This document shows positions 24,044 to 32,542 of a stretch of DNA of 64,000 nt, piece after piece (position 1 is the first letter of the stretch; every line of letters begins with the position of its first letter). The notes beneath the pieces were generated by a model. The model was given only the letters and a program-made list of their open reading frames with translations, searched no databases and was not told the origin of the DNA. Where the stretch lies: contig JAXLXO010000014.1 of the NCBI GenBank assembly GCA_046327915.1, forward strand, positions 1 to 64,000. The letters run 5' to 3'. The position numbers and the translations under genes were made by a program. Origin of the DNA: VGTK01 sp046327915 (GTDB lineage Bacteria; Desulfobacterota; Binatia; UBA12015).

Positions 24044-24732
24044 GCCAGCAGCCGAACGGAATCCATCACATCGCGATCATGTGCGGCGACATCCGGAAGC
24101 ACATCGCCTTCTTCTCCGAGGTCGTCGGCTTCCCGCTGGTCGCGCTGTTCGACATGCACGGCGTCCCGGGCGGCCTGCACGCGTTCCTGCGCATGAACGA
24201 CTTCGGCTACTTCTCGCTGGTGCAGCTGCCCGACGTGGACCGGATCCCGATCGAGCTCGGCGTCACGCACTCCGGCTCGGGCGCCGCACCGTGCGCCCCC
24301 GGCACGCTGCAGCACCTCGCGTTCCGCGCCGCGAACGAGAAGGAGCTGATCGCGATGCGCGACCGCATCCGCAGCCACGGCGTCAACGTCGTCGGACCGA
24401 TCGACCACGGCATGTGCAAGTCGATCTACTTCGCGGGCCCCGACCGCATGACGCTCGAGGTCGCGACGTCGGAGGCCACCGTGCAGCCCGAGCGCTGGAT
24501 CGATCCGGCCGTGCTCGCGAAGGCCGGCATCTCGCCCGAGGAGGCGGCGCGCTTCGAGGCGCCCGCGCCGTACACGGGTCCGAGCCCGGTCGCGCAGCCG
24601 CCGTACGATCCGGCGAAGCCGCACCTCGCGTACCCGGAGAAGGTCTACCGCGACATCCTCGCGACGCCGGACCACGTCATCACGGAGTCGGCGTCGTACG
24701 CGGAGCCGCCGGTTCCCGCGCCGGGAAGCTGA
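24040..24732 (+). CDS. VOC-superfamily protein (glyoxalase/extradiol dioxygenase-like)
   Basis: A 230-residue protein with two beta-alpha-beta-beta-beta modules. The first metal ligand is in GIHHIAIMCGD (His9/10), the second in TLQHLAFRAAN and the Glu in RMTLEVATSEA, the His-His-Glu set of metal-dependent VOC enzymes. An unusual proline-rich tail of about 75 residues follows the fold. It could be an extradiol dioxygenase, isomerase or lyase. Coupling to the TetR and the divergent hydroxylase and hydrolase favours an aromatic ring-opening role; this is inference. Confidence 0.8.
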   Translation: MSQQPNGIHHIAIMCGDIRKHIAFFSEVVGFPLVALFDMHGVPGGLHAFLRMNDFGYFSLVQLPDVDRIPIELGVTHSGSGAAPCAPGTLQHLAFRAANEKELIAMRDRIRSHGVNVVGPIDHGMCKSIYFAGPDRMTLEVATSEATVQPERWIDPAVLAKAGISPEEAARFEAPAPYTGPSPVAQPPYDPAKPHLAYPEKVYRDILATPDHVITESASYAEPPVPAPGS

Positions 24733-24750
24733 CGGCGCGAGGCCGTTCGC

Positions 24751-25974
24751 TCACGCGCGAGCGGTGACGACGTGCAGACTCGCGTGGCGCCGCAGCATGA
24801 TGCTCGGCCGCCGCACCGGAGGTCTGTCCGGATCGAGCTCGACCTTCGCCGTTCGCGCGAGCAGCGTCTCGATCACGATCCGTGATTCGAGGCGCGCGAG
24901 CGGCGCGCCGACGCAGAAGTGGATGCCGCGCCCGAAGGCGTAGTGGACGTCGGAGGCGTCCTTGTCGTCGCGCTGTCCGTCCGGCGCCGGCCGGTTGGCG
25001 GCGGCCCACATCAGGAGGACGCGGCTGTTGGCCGGAATGGCGTAGGCGCCGAGCGTCGTGTCGACGGTGCTCCAGCGGTAGTGGAACTGGAACGGTCCGT
25101 CCTCGCGCAGCAGGTCGTCGAGCGCGCCGGGGATGCGCTCGGGCTGCGAGCGCAGCGCCGTCTGCAGATCGGGCCGGCGCGCGAGCAGCTCGATTGCGTT
25201 GGCCGTCAAGCTGCTCGTGGTCTCCGTTCCTGCGGTGAAGAGCTGCATCAGGACGTTGAGCACCTCGTCCGCCGTGATCGCGCCGGCGTCGATGCCGTCG
25301 GCGAGCACGCCGAGCAGTCCGCGGCGCTCCGTCGCCGGACGGGCGAGCGCCTCCGCCAGACGCTCCTCGGCGTAGGCGTGCAGCGTCGCGGCGGCGACGG
25401 CCGCCTTCTCGAGGCTCGCCATCCCGGAGAGCCCGTCGAGGAGCGGATTGATGTCGGCGACGAGCGCCATCAGACGCGGAGCCTCGTCCAGCGGCAGCCC
25501 GGCGAGGTGACACAGCGCGAGCGCCGGCACCGGATCGGCGAGCTGCGCCACCGCGTCGCCGCGGCCGGCATCGAGGATCGGCGCGAGCTGCGTCTCGACC
25601 ATCTCGCGGAGCACGGGCTCGAGCGGTGCGACGGCGACCGCATTGAGGTGCGGCTGCAGGAACCTGCGCTGCCGCGTGTGGATCGGAGGATCGGCCGTCG
25701 CGAGCACGTGGATCGGATCACCGAGCGGCGCGAGACCGAACGGCTCCGGAGCACCCTCCTCCCCACGGTGCAGGAGGCTCACCAGGTTCGACGACAGCTC
25801 GGCCGGACGCGCGACTGCGTCCCGCACCAGCGCCGGGTCGGACACGACGTACGAGTCCTGTCCGGGGATGCGCCACACCGGAGCCTCGCGTCGCAGGAAG
25901 TCGTAGAGCGGCCGCGGATCGGAGAGCACGTCGTCGCGGAACAGCAACGTCGGGTCGTCGAGGTCGAAGTTCAC
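24751..25974 (-). CDS. Cytochrome P450 (second of three)
   Basis: A 407-residue P450 from a GTG start (VNFDLDDPTLLFRDDVLSDP). The I-helix is LFTAGTETTSSL with Thr for the usual Asn, ExxR lies near LDDLLREDGPFQF in altered form, and the heme loop is YAFGRGIHFCVGAPLARLE with Cys about 354. The ExxR position reads DDLLRED, so its Glu appears replaced by Asp; an alignment should confirm this. It converges on the VOC gene with an 18-bp gap and is divergent from the DUF1254 lipoprotein. Confidence 0.9.
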   Translation of the reverse strand: MNFDLDDPTLLFRDDVLSDPRPLYDFLRREAPVWRIPGQDSYVVSDPALVRDAVARPAELSSNLVSLLHRGEEGAPEPFGLAPLGDPIHVLATADPPIHTRQRRFLQPHLNAVAVAPLEPVLREMVETQLAPILDAGRGDAVAQLADPVPALALCHLAGLPLDEAPRLMALVADINPLLDGLSGMASLEKAAVAAATLHAYAEERLAEALARPATERRGLLGVLADGIDAGAITADEVLNVLMQLFTAGTETTSSLTANAIELLARRPDLQTALRSQPERIPGALDDLLREDGPFQFHYRWSTVDTTLGAYAIPANSRVLLMWAAANRPAPDGQRDDKDASDVHYAFGRGIHFCVGAPLARLESRIVIETLLARTAKVELDPDRPPVRRPSIMLRRHASLHVVTARA

Positions 25975-26130
25975 GCGTCCACTCCATACCCTGTGCGACT
26001 GCTTCCGACACGCGACCCGTTGCCGTGGCGCGGCGCGTCGGTCCGCGGCGGACCGAGCCGCGCAATCCCGGTTGACGCGCAGGCCACCGGGCGCGAGGAA
26101 TGGGATCGTCCTGCCACAGGGGGTGCTCTC

Positions 26131-27495
26131 ATTCTTCGTTCCGGTCGCTTCATCCGCTGCGCGCTCGCCGCGGCGTCTCTGTTTCTCGCCGCCGCATGCG
26201 GCAGCACATCGTCCGGCAGCGGCTCGAGCCCCGAGCAGCTCGCCGCGGACGGCTTCGTCTTCGGCTACCCGCTGGTCGTCACCGAGCGCACGATGCAGGC
26301 GTTCGCCCCCGTCGTCGGCATCAACAGGCCGTTCACGCAGAAGGCGCGCAGCGACGCGTCGAGCCGCATCGTCGTCGCGCCGAACACCGACACGCTGTAC
26401 GCGATCGCGGTGCTCGACCTGCGCTCGGGTCCGCTCCTGCTGACGCTGCCCGAGATCCGCGGCCGCTACCACACGTTCCAGATGCTCGACGCGTGGACCG
26501 AGTCCTTCGCCTACCTCGGCACGCGCACGACCGGCGGCGCCGCCGGAACCTGGCTGCTCGTTCCGCCGGGCTGGAGCGGTGACGCGCCCGCGGGTGCCAC
26601 GCGCATCGACGTGCCGACACCGCAGGCCTTCCTGCTCGGGCGCGTGCTCGTGCAGGACGACGCCGACGTCGCGAACGTGGTCGCGCTCACCTCGCAGGTG
26701 ACGATCGCGCCGCTCGATCCGAACGCGCCCGCGACGCCGCCGCTCGGCACGAATCCCGGACCGCCCGCCCAGACCGGCACCAACGGCCTCGCGTTCTGGG
26801 ACGAGCTCGGCGACGCGCTCGCGATCGACCCGCCGACGACCGATCTGCAGCGCGCGCTGCTCGCGGAGCTCGCGGCACTCGGTGTCGGCCCCGGCCGCCA
26901 TCCGTCCACCGAGGTCACCGATCCCGCGATCCGCGCGGCGCTCGAGGCCGGTATCGCGCTCGGCAGCGCGCGCATCGACGAGGCGGCCGACGCGACGCCG
27001 ACGATCAACGGCTGGCGCTTGCGCACCGACATCGGCACCTACGGCGACGACCTCGACACGCGTGCCGTGGTCGCGCGCACCGGCTGGGGTGCCAACGTTC
27101 CGGCCGAGGCGGTGTACCCGGTCGCGGTCGCCGACGCCGACGGCGACACGCTCGACGGCACGAACCTCTACCGCATCCACTTCGACGCCGACGCGCTGCC
27201 GCCGGTCGGCGCCTTCTGGTCCTTGACGCTGTACGGGCCCGACCGCTTCCTCGTCGACAACCCCCTGCGTCGCTTCGCGCTCGGCGACCGGTCGCCGGGA
27301 CTCGCGTACGGCGCGGACGGCTCGCTCGACCTGTGGATCGGCAATGCCGCTCCTGCGGGACGCGAGGCGAATTGGCTGCCCGCACCCGCGGGCGAGTTCT
27401 CGCTGATGCTGCGTCTCTACTTGCCGACGGACGACGTGCTCGCCGGCCGCTGGACGCCGCCGTCGATCGAGCGCGTGGAAGGAGTGCCACCATGA
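26131..27495 (+). CDS. DUF1254/DUF1214 lipoprotein
   Basis: About 454 residues. The N-terminus (LRSGRFIRCALAAASLFLAAAC) is a lipoprotein signal with lipobox LAAAC. The body has the DUF1254 pattern FVFGYPLVVTERTMQAF, APNTDTLYAIAVLDLRSGPLLLTLPEIRGRYHTFQMLDAWTESF, and a DUF1214 C-terminal half with FWSLTLYGPDRFLVDNPLRRFALGDR. The family is widespread in cell envelopes and functionally unclear. No ATG, GTG or TTG lies at the natural start; an ATT at 26131 follows an AGGGGGTG sequence at the right distance. GTG at 25993 or TTG at 26020 would add 46 or 37 residues before the signal peptide. Confidence 0.82.
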   Translation: MLRSGRFIRCALAAASLFLAAACGSTSSGSGSSPEQLAADGFVFGYPLVVTERTMQAFAPVVGINRPFTQKARSDASSRIVVAPNTDTLYAIAVLDLRSGPLLLTLPEIRGRYHTFQMLDAWTESFAYLGTRTTGGAAGTWLLVPPGWSGDAPAGATRIDVPTPQAFLLGRVLVQDDADVANVVALTSQVTIAPLDPNAPATPPLGTNPGPPAQTGTNGLAFWDELGDALAIDPPTTDLQRALLAELAALGVGPGRHPSTEVTDPAIRAALEAGIALGSARIDEAADATPTINGWRLRTDIGTYGDDLDTRAVVARTGWGANVPAEAVYPVAVADADGDTLDGTNLYRIHFDADALPPVGAFWSLTLYGPDRFLVDNPLRRFALGDRSPGLAYGADGSLDLWIGNAAPAGREANWLPAPAGEFSLMLRLYLPTDDVLAGRWTPPSIERVEGVPP

Positions 27496-27905
27496 GCATC
27501 CCGGTCGCAGTCGACGATCTACGCACGGCGCTCGCCGAGCGGCCGTCGTCGGCGTATCTCCTGACGGTCTCGGACGACGGACGCCCCCACGCGGTGCACG
27601 TGGCGCTCTCGTGGGACGGCGATCGGCTCGCCGCCGACGTCGGGCGGCGCACCGCGGCGAATGCGTCGGCGCGTCCGAACGCCGTGTCGCTCGTCTTCCC
27701 GGTGCGCAACGCGGACGACTACAGCCTCATCGTCGACGGCAGCGCGTCGGTCGCGACCGACGACGCCGCGGGCGGCGGCGAACGCCGCGTGCGGATCGCG
27801 CCGACGAAGGCGGTCCTGCACCGCCCGGCCGCAGCACCGGACCCGGCGTCCGCGTGCGGCTCCGACTGCGTGCCGCTGCTCGATCCGACGCGCACGCGCG
27901 GCTGA
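27492..27905 (+). CDS. Pyridoxamine-5'-phosphate-oxidase-like split-barrel protein
   Basis: A 137-residue protein whose ATG overlaps the DUF1254 stop by 4 bp (ATGA). SSAYLLTVSDDGRPHAVHVALSWDGDRLAADVGRRTAANASARPNAVSLVFP is the flavin/F420-binding split barrel of the PPOX family. The C-terminal part is shortened and ends with a Cys-containing tail (ASACGSDCVPLLDP). It may bind FMN, F420 or heme. The coupling to a lipoprotein gene is unexplained. Confidence 0.8.
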   Translation: MSIPVAVDDLRTALAERPSSAYLLTVSDDGRPHAVHVALSWDGDRLAADVGRRTAANASARPNAVSLVFPVRNADDYSLIVDGSASVATDDAAGGGERRVRIAPTKAVLHRPAAAPDPASACGSDCVPLLDPTRTRG

Positions 27906-27968
27906 GCAGCCGGCGTCACGTCGCGGCCGCACACGAACGCCGCAGCCCCCGACCGGCGACATCGCGCG

Positions 27969-28379
27969 TCAAGCAGCGCGCTCGCGCTCCGTCCGCTCGA
28001 GCGTCGCCTTGATGACCCCGAGCCCCTGCTCGATCATCGCCGCGATCGCGGGGGCCACGTCGTGCGGCAGCAGGTCCGCGATCCACACGAAACGGCAGCC
28101 ACCGCCGTCGGGAAGGACCTGCGCGGACGCGTTGTGGTGCGTCATGCTGCCGCCGACCGCCGACCACGCGACGCGTCGGGCCGCGTCGTCGACGTCGACG
28201 ATCAACTCGCGGACGACCATGCCGTTGCCGAACGTGACGATGCGCGCGCCGTCCTCGAGCGTCGTGTCGACGACGAAGCCGGGCACGAGGCGCGTGTGCA
28301 GCGCGCCGACGTCGCGCAGCGCGTCCCAGGCGGTCTCCGGCCGCGCGTCGATGCGGATCTCGCGATGAATCGAAGCCAT
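27969..28379 (-). CDS. SRPBCC (START-like) family protein
   Basis: A 136-residue protein with the helix-grip pattern of polyketide-cyclase/START-like proteins: IHREIRIDARPETAWDALRDVGALHTRLVPGFVVDTTLEDGARIVTF, then a LPDGGGCRFVWIADLLPHDVAPAIAAMIEQGLGVIKATLER C-terminal helix. Such proteins bind hydrophobic ligands or act as cyclases. The start was placed at MASIHREI, where the conserved fold begins. The stop lies within a CTTGACG heptamer. Confidence 0.83.
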   Translation of the reverse strand: MASIHREIRIDARPETAWDALRDVGALHTRLVPGFVVDTTLEDGARIVTFGNGMVVRELIVDVDDAARRVAWSAVGGSMTHHNASAQVLPDGGGCRFVWIADLLPHDVAPAIAAMIEQGLGVIKATLERTERERAA

Positions 28380-28531
28380 GGTGCATCTCCCTTCGAGCAC
28401 GCAGCGTAGGGCAGACTTCGGCCGCGGACCCGGGGAAAATTGCGGTGCTCGAGTCGGCATTGCGGAATCCGAACGGAACGGCCGATAGAGCTTGATCCGA
28501 CGGCGGTGCAGATCGGCACGAGGAGGCGACG

Positions 28532-29404
28532 ATGGTGCGGCGGAGCGGAACGATCGGACGTTGGGCGAGGCTCGCGGCGGCTGCGTCGCTGACGCTGGCA
28601 GCGGCCTGCGGTGGAAGCTCGGGCACGAAGTCCGCTCCGCCCGACCCCGACGTGGTCGGCCCGGGCATCAGCGCCGGCAACGTCACCTTCCTGAACTCGT
28701 GCGCCGTGCCGCTGTCGTTCCACTCGAGCGGCCCCGCGATCCGCACCCTGTCGGCGGGCGGCGACTCCGTCACCATCCCGATCGCGCAGTTCAACCAGGG
28801 TGGGCAGAACGTGATCGTTCCGTATCCCGACACCACCGACGCGCAGTGCCCCGCCGCGTACTGCGACGGCTGGACCGCGCTCGACGGCGCGCCGGGCACC
28901 ACACAGCGCGAAGGCTCGATGTGGGACAGCCCCAACGACGTGTACGCGGCGTACTGCAATCCGAACCTCAGCGGACGCGGCATCTGCGCGCTGCAGATGA
29001 ACTGCTGCGGTCCGGGCATGGTGCAGGACGGAACGTTCGGCACGCTGTGGGAGTTCACGCCGGCCGGCAGCGGCGGCAACGACTACCCCGACCTCAGCAC
29101 GAACTACGGCACGGGGCCGACGACGCCGCCGAACCTCTGTCCGACCGGCGCACCGAACAACTGCGTCAGCGCCGCCGCCAACATCTTCTTCAACGTCCCG
29201 ATCCAGTGGACCACGAACCTGACGTGCAACTTCACCAGCGCGAACACGCAGGTCACCGGCCTGCAGTGCCTGACCGCCGACTGCAGCGACGCCTACCAGT
29301 ACCCGATCGACGACAAGCAGTGCGCGTGTCCGTCGAGCGCGCAGCGCGGCTACCTCGTCGAATACTGCCCCGCGGGATCGTCGATGCCGGCGGCGCCGAA
29401 CTGA
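28532..29404 (+). CDS. Thaumatin-like lipoprotein
   Basis: A 290-residue protein with a lipoprotein signal (lipobox LAAAC at about residues 24-28) and a GAGGAGG site. After a Pro-rich linker, the mature domain begins NVTFLNSCAVPLSFHSSGPAIRTLSAGGDS, like the first strands of thaumatin-like proteins. It ends with the diagnostic CSDAYQYPIDDKQCACPS...YLVEYCP block, and many cysteines suit the disulfide-rich fold. Thaumatin-like proteins bind or cut beta-glucans. A lipid-anchored bacterial version suggests attachment to polysaccharide at the cell surface. Confidence 0.78.
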   Translation: MVRRSGTIGRWARLAAAASLTLAAACGGSSGTKSAPPDPDVVGPGISAGNVTFLNSCAVPLSFHSSGPAIRTLSAGGDSVTIPIAQFNQGGQNVIVPYPDTTDAQCPAAYCDGWTALDGAPGTTQREGSMWDSPNDVYAAYCNPNLSGRGICALQMNCCGPGMVQDGTFGTLWEFTPAGSGGNDYPDLSTNYGTGPTTPPNLCPTGAPNNCVSAAANIFFNVPIQWTTNLTCNFTSANTQVTGLQCLTADCSDAYQYPIDDKQCACPSSAQRGYLVEYCPAGSSMPAAPN

Positions 29405-29418
29405 ACGGCAAGCTCGCG

Positions 29419-29448
29419 TTGGACGCAATTCCCGAACGCCGCTAGGCT
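29419..29448 (+). promoter_or_regulatory. Candidate leaderless promoter of the third P450
   Basis: TTGGAC (29419-29424) and TAGGCT (29443-29448) are 18 bp apart and the ATG follows 9 nt later, so the predicted transcript start is at or near the start codon. No ribosome-binding site is present. Confidence 0.4.
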
Positions 29449-29457
29449 CCGGCACCG

Positions 29458-30744
29458 ATGGACGTGCTGCGCGCGCTGCGCTGGATGGTGCAGGCCGAGT
29501 GGCCGGTGCGACTGCTGTCGCCGGCGATCGGCCGCTACAACCCCTTCCACCCGGACTTCCGGAAGGACCCCTACCGCGTCTACCGCCGCCTGCAGAGCGG
29601 CGCGCCGGTGTACTACAGCCGCGCGCTGCGCGGCTTCATCCTGAGCCGCCACGAGGACATCACGCGCGTCCTCGCCGATCCGCGGATGATCTGCGACCGG
29701 CGTCAAGCCAAGATGGCGCAGGACTTCGCGATCTTCGACTCGATGCGCCCCGATTTCGCGCAGGCGGTGGTGCGGAGCCTGCTGATGCTCGACGCGCCCG
29801 ACCACACGCGCGTGCGACGCCTGGTCAGCCGCGCGTTCACGCCGCGCGTCGTCGAGCGCCTCGCCGACGGCATCGCCGCGCGCGTCTCGTCCCTGCTCGA
29901 CGCGATGGAGCGCAAGCCCGACCCCGACGTGATCCGCGACCTCGCCGATCCGCTGCCGCTCGCCGTGATCGCCGACCTGCTCGGCATTCCCGAAGAGGAC
30001 CGCGGACACCTCAAGGCGTGGTCGAACGACTTCGTCGGGCTGCTCGACCCGATCCAGTCCGAAGCGCCGCCCGAGCAGATGGAGCGCGCCTTCGACGAGC
30101 TGCGCGCCGTCATGCACCGCGTGTTCGCGGCGCGCCGCGAGAGTCCGCGCGACGACCTCGTGTCGGGGCTGGTGCAGGCCGGCGACGGCGACGTGCTCTC
30201 CGAAGCGGAGCTCGACTCGCTGTGCGTGCTGCTGCTCGTCGCCGGCAACGAGACCACGACGAACCTCATCGGCAACGGCACGCTCGCGCTTCTGCACCAC
30301 CCGGCACAGCGCCACCTGCTGCGCGAGGGACCCGAGGCCGTGCGCCGCGCGATCGAGGAGCTGCTGCGCTACGACAGCCCGATCCAGGCGACCGACCGCG
30401 TCGCGTCCGAGGATGTCGACATCGGCGGCCGGCGCGTACGCAAGGGCCAGATCGTCGGCCTGCTGATCGGCGCTGCGAATCGCGACCCCGCGGTCTTCAC
30501 GCGCCCCGACGAGCTCGACCTGACGCGCGAGGACAACCCGCACCTCGCCTTCGGGCACGGCGTGCACTTCTGTCTCGGCGCGCAGCTCGCGCGGCTCGAG
30601 GGACGTCATGCGCTGACGGCGCTCTTCGAGCGCTGGCCGGACCTCGCGGCGCGCGGCACGGCGGGTCCGTGGAAGCGCTCGCTGGTGCTGCGCGGGCTCG
30701 CGTCGCTGCCGGTGCGAATCGCCGCGCAGGCGCGCGCGGCCTAG
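29458..30744 (+). CDS. Cytochrome P450 (third of three)
   Basis: A 428-residue P450. The I-helix motif is LLVAGNETTTNL, ExxR is AIEELLRYDSPIQATDR, and the heme loop is LAFGHGVHFCLGAQLARLE with Cys about 372. The N-terminus (NPFHPDFRKDPYRVYRRLQSGAPVYYSRALRGFILSRHEDI) is like CYP107/CYP102-unrelated bacterial P450s that oxidise polyketides, fatty acids or terpenoids. The three P450s in this window are only distantly alike, so they are not recent duplicates. It converges on the LLM gene with a 30-bp gap. Confidence 0.92.
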   Translation: MDVLRALRWMVQAEWPVRLLSPAIGRYNPFHPDFRKDPYRVYRRLQSGAPVYYSRALRGFILSRHEDITRVLADPRMICDRRQAKMAQDFAIFDSMRPDFAQAVVRSLLMLDAPDHTRVRRLVSRAFTPRVVERLADGIAARVSSLLDAMERKPDPDVIRDLADPLPLAVIADLLGIPEEDRGHLKAWSNDFVGLLDPIQSEAPPEQMERAFDELRAVMHRVFAARRESPRDDLVSGLVQAGDGDVLSEAELDSLCVLLLVAGNETTTNLIGNGTLALLHHPAQRHLLREGPEAVRRAIEELLRYDSPIQATDRVASEDVDIGGRRVRKGQIVGLLIGAANRDPAVFTRPDELDLTREDNPHLAFGHGVHFCLGAQLARLEGRHALTALFERWPDLAARGTAGPWKRSLVLRGLASLPVRIAAQARAA

Positions 30745-30774
30745 CGTCGCGGCGCCGACGCACCGACGCGCACG

Positions 30775-31785
30775 TCAGGCGACCGCGCTCTTCACCACCG
30801 TCGCGAGCGTCGTCAGCGACGCTCCGATCACGTCCATCGCGGCGTCGCGCGAGCCGGGCACGACGCGGCAGAAGTCGAGGCCGAGCTTCGCGAGACGCTC
30901 GAAGCGCGGCACCGCGACCTCGGCGGGACCGACGATGCCGAAGCGGTCGACGAAGTCGTCGTCGAGCTGCTGCGCGTGCGACGCGCCGGCGCGGCCATGA
31001 TCACGCATGTCGTAGTTGTCACGCAGGTGCTCGGCGGCACCGCGCAGCGTCGCATCCATCGCCTCGGTCTTCATGCCGCTCATGCCGGAGAAGTGCGCGA
31101 ACACCGACAGCCCGCCGCGCACCGCGGCGCGCGCCGCCGCGACGTCGGGATGGATCACCGCGTTGATCCACGCGCCGAGGCGGAGCGCGTCGGGATCGCG
31201 GCCGCTCGCCTGCGCCGCGCGGCGCGCGATCTCGATCGAGCGCGCGAGGCGCTCCTCGTCGGCGCCGACCGCGAACACGATGTGCTCCGCGTGCCGCGCG
31301 GCGAGCTCGATGACGCGCTTGCCCGTCGCGGCGATCTCGAGCGGGACCTTCGGAACGTTCGCGTCGGCGTGCCACTCGATTCGGCTCGGCGTGCCGTCGC
31401 GGTCGACCTCCTCGCCGGCGAGATAGCGCTGCAGCCGGTCGACGTAGAGCTCGAACTCCGCGACCGGCACCGGTCCGCGCCCGATCTTGCCGAGCGACGA
31501 GTCGCCGCGTCCGATGCCGCACACCGCGCGCCCGTTGCTCTCGACCTGCAGCGCGAGCGCCGCCGATGCGGTCACCGCGGCGTCGCGCGTGCCGGGATTG
31601 GTCACGCCGGTGCCGAGCTCGATGCGCTCGGTGTCGCGCGCGGCGAGCATGAGCTGTCCCCACACCTCGGGCGTGATGTTCTGCGTGTCGGCGAAGACGA
31701 GGCTGTCGAAGCCCATGCCCTCGGCCATCTTCGCCATCTGGGAGGAGCCCCGCGGCGACGGGAACAGCAGCAGTCCGAGCTTCAT
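30775..31785 (-). CDS. LLM-class (F420-type) flavin-dependent oxidoreductase
   Basis: A 336-residue TIM-barrel protein of the luciferase-like family: MKLGLLLFPSPRGSSQMAKMAEGMGFDSLVFADTQNITPEVWGQLMLAARDTERIELGTGVTNPGTRDAAVTASAALALQ, followed by GRAVCGIGRGDSSLGKIGR. This matches methylenetetrahydromethanopterin-reductase-like, F420-dependent members. It probably oxidises or reduces an alcohol or enone with F420. The start was taken at MKLGLLLF, the conserved first strand. It is divergent from the TDO-like operon across an 88-bp gap. Confidence 0.87.
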   Translation of the reverse strand: MKLGLLLFPSPRGSSQMAKMAEGMGFDSLVFADTQNITPEVWGQLMLAARDTERIELGTGVTNPGTRDAAVTASAALALQVESNGRAVCGIGRGDSSLGKIGRGPVPVAEFELYVDRLQRYLAGEEVDRDGTPSRIEWHADANVPKVPLEIAATGKRVIELAARHAEHIVFAVGADEERLARSIEIARRAAQASGRDPDALRLGAWINAVIHPDVAAARAAVRGGLSVFAHFSGMSGMKTEAMDATLRGAAEHLRDNYDMRDHGRAGASHAQQLDDDFVDRFGIVGPAEVAVPRFERLAKLGLDFCRVVPGSRDAAMDVIGASLTTLATVVKSAVA

Positions 31786-31835
31786 GGCGAGCGTCCATAG
31801 CGCGCGACGCGGCACCCTGGCGAGCCGTCGCGCGG

Positions 31836-31864
31836 TTGAACTCGCGGTCCGTGGCCGCGACAAT
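31836..31864 (+). promoter_or_regulatory. Candidate promoter of the TDO-ligase operon
   Basis: TTGAAC (31836-31841) and GACAAT (31859-31864) are 17 bp apart, and the GTG start follows 9 nt after the -10. A leaderless or very short-leader transcript is predicted. Confidence 0.45.
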
Positions 31865-31873
31865 GCGCGGGCC

Positions 31874-32542
31874 GTGAGCGACTACGAGCGCTATCTCCGC
31901 ACCGCCGAGCTGCTGTCGCTCCAGAAGTCCGACGCCGAGCGCGTGCACCGCGACGAGCTGCTCTTCCAGGTGGTGCACCAGTCGTCCGAGCTGTGGCTGC
32001 GGCTGGCCTCGTTCGAGACCGCGACCGCGGCCGCGCGCCTGCGCGAAGCCGACGTCGCAGGTGCGGGTCCGCTGCTGCAGCGAGCGGTGCTGGCGCTGCG
32101 CCTCCTCACCGAGCAGCTCGAGATGCTCGAGCGGATCTCGCCGCGCGACTACCACGTGATCCGCGGCGTGCTCGGACAGGGCAGCGGCTTCGACTCGCCG
32201 GGCTTCCGCGACCTGCAGCGCGCCGCACGCGAGGTCGCCGACGCGTTCGCCGCGTGCTGCCGCGTGCGGAACCTCTCGACGGTCGATCTCTACGCCGAGC
32301 CGGAACGCGATCCCGACGTCTACCGCGTGGCCGAGCTGCTCACGGACTGGGACGAGCGCGTCACCCTGTGGCGCGTGCGCCACCTCGAGGTCGTCGAGCG
32401 CCTGATCGGCACCGACGCCGTCGGCACGCAGGGCACGCCGATCGCGCTGCTGCGCGAGCTCGCGTCGCAGCACGCGTTCCCGGAGCTGCGCGAGGCGCGC
32501 AGCGAGCTGGCGCGCCGGCTGCGCGGCGGGACGCGTACTTGA
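31874..32542 (+). CDS. Short tryptophan-2,3-dioxygenase-like heme protein
   Basis: A 222-residue protein (VSDYERYLRTAELLSLQ) with clear TDO hallmarks: HRDELLFQVVHQSSELWLRL, where His35 matches the active-site His of TDO; ISPRDYHVIRGVLGQGSGFDSPGFR; and the proximal heme His in LWRVRHLEVVERLIG (His169) followed by GTQGTPIALLREL. It is shorter than typical TDOs (about 280 residues). The superfamily includes true TDOs that make N-formylkynurenine and aromatic hydroxylases of natural-product pathways (SfmD, MarE). The stop overlaps the ligase TTG start by 4 bp, so the two act together. Confidence 0.85.
   Translation: MSDYERYLRTAELLSLQKSDAERVHRDELLFQVVHQSSELWLRLASFETATAAARLREADVAGAGPLLQRAVLALRLLTEQLEMLERISPRDYHVIRGVLGQGSGFDSPGFRDLQRAAREVADAFAACCRVRNLSTVDLYAEPERDPDVYRVAELLTDWDERVTLWRVRHLEVVERLIGTDAVGTQGTPIALLRELASQHAFPELREARSELARRLRGGTRT

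Noticed and set aside
27969..28460. A 27-codon N-terminal extension of the SRPBCC protein
   Set aside because: The extension is Arg/Pro-rich and not family-like; the conserved fold begins at the ATG at 28379.
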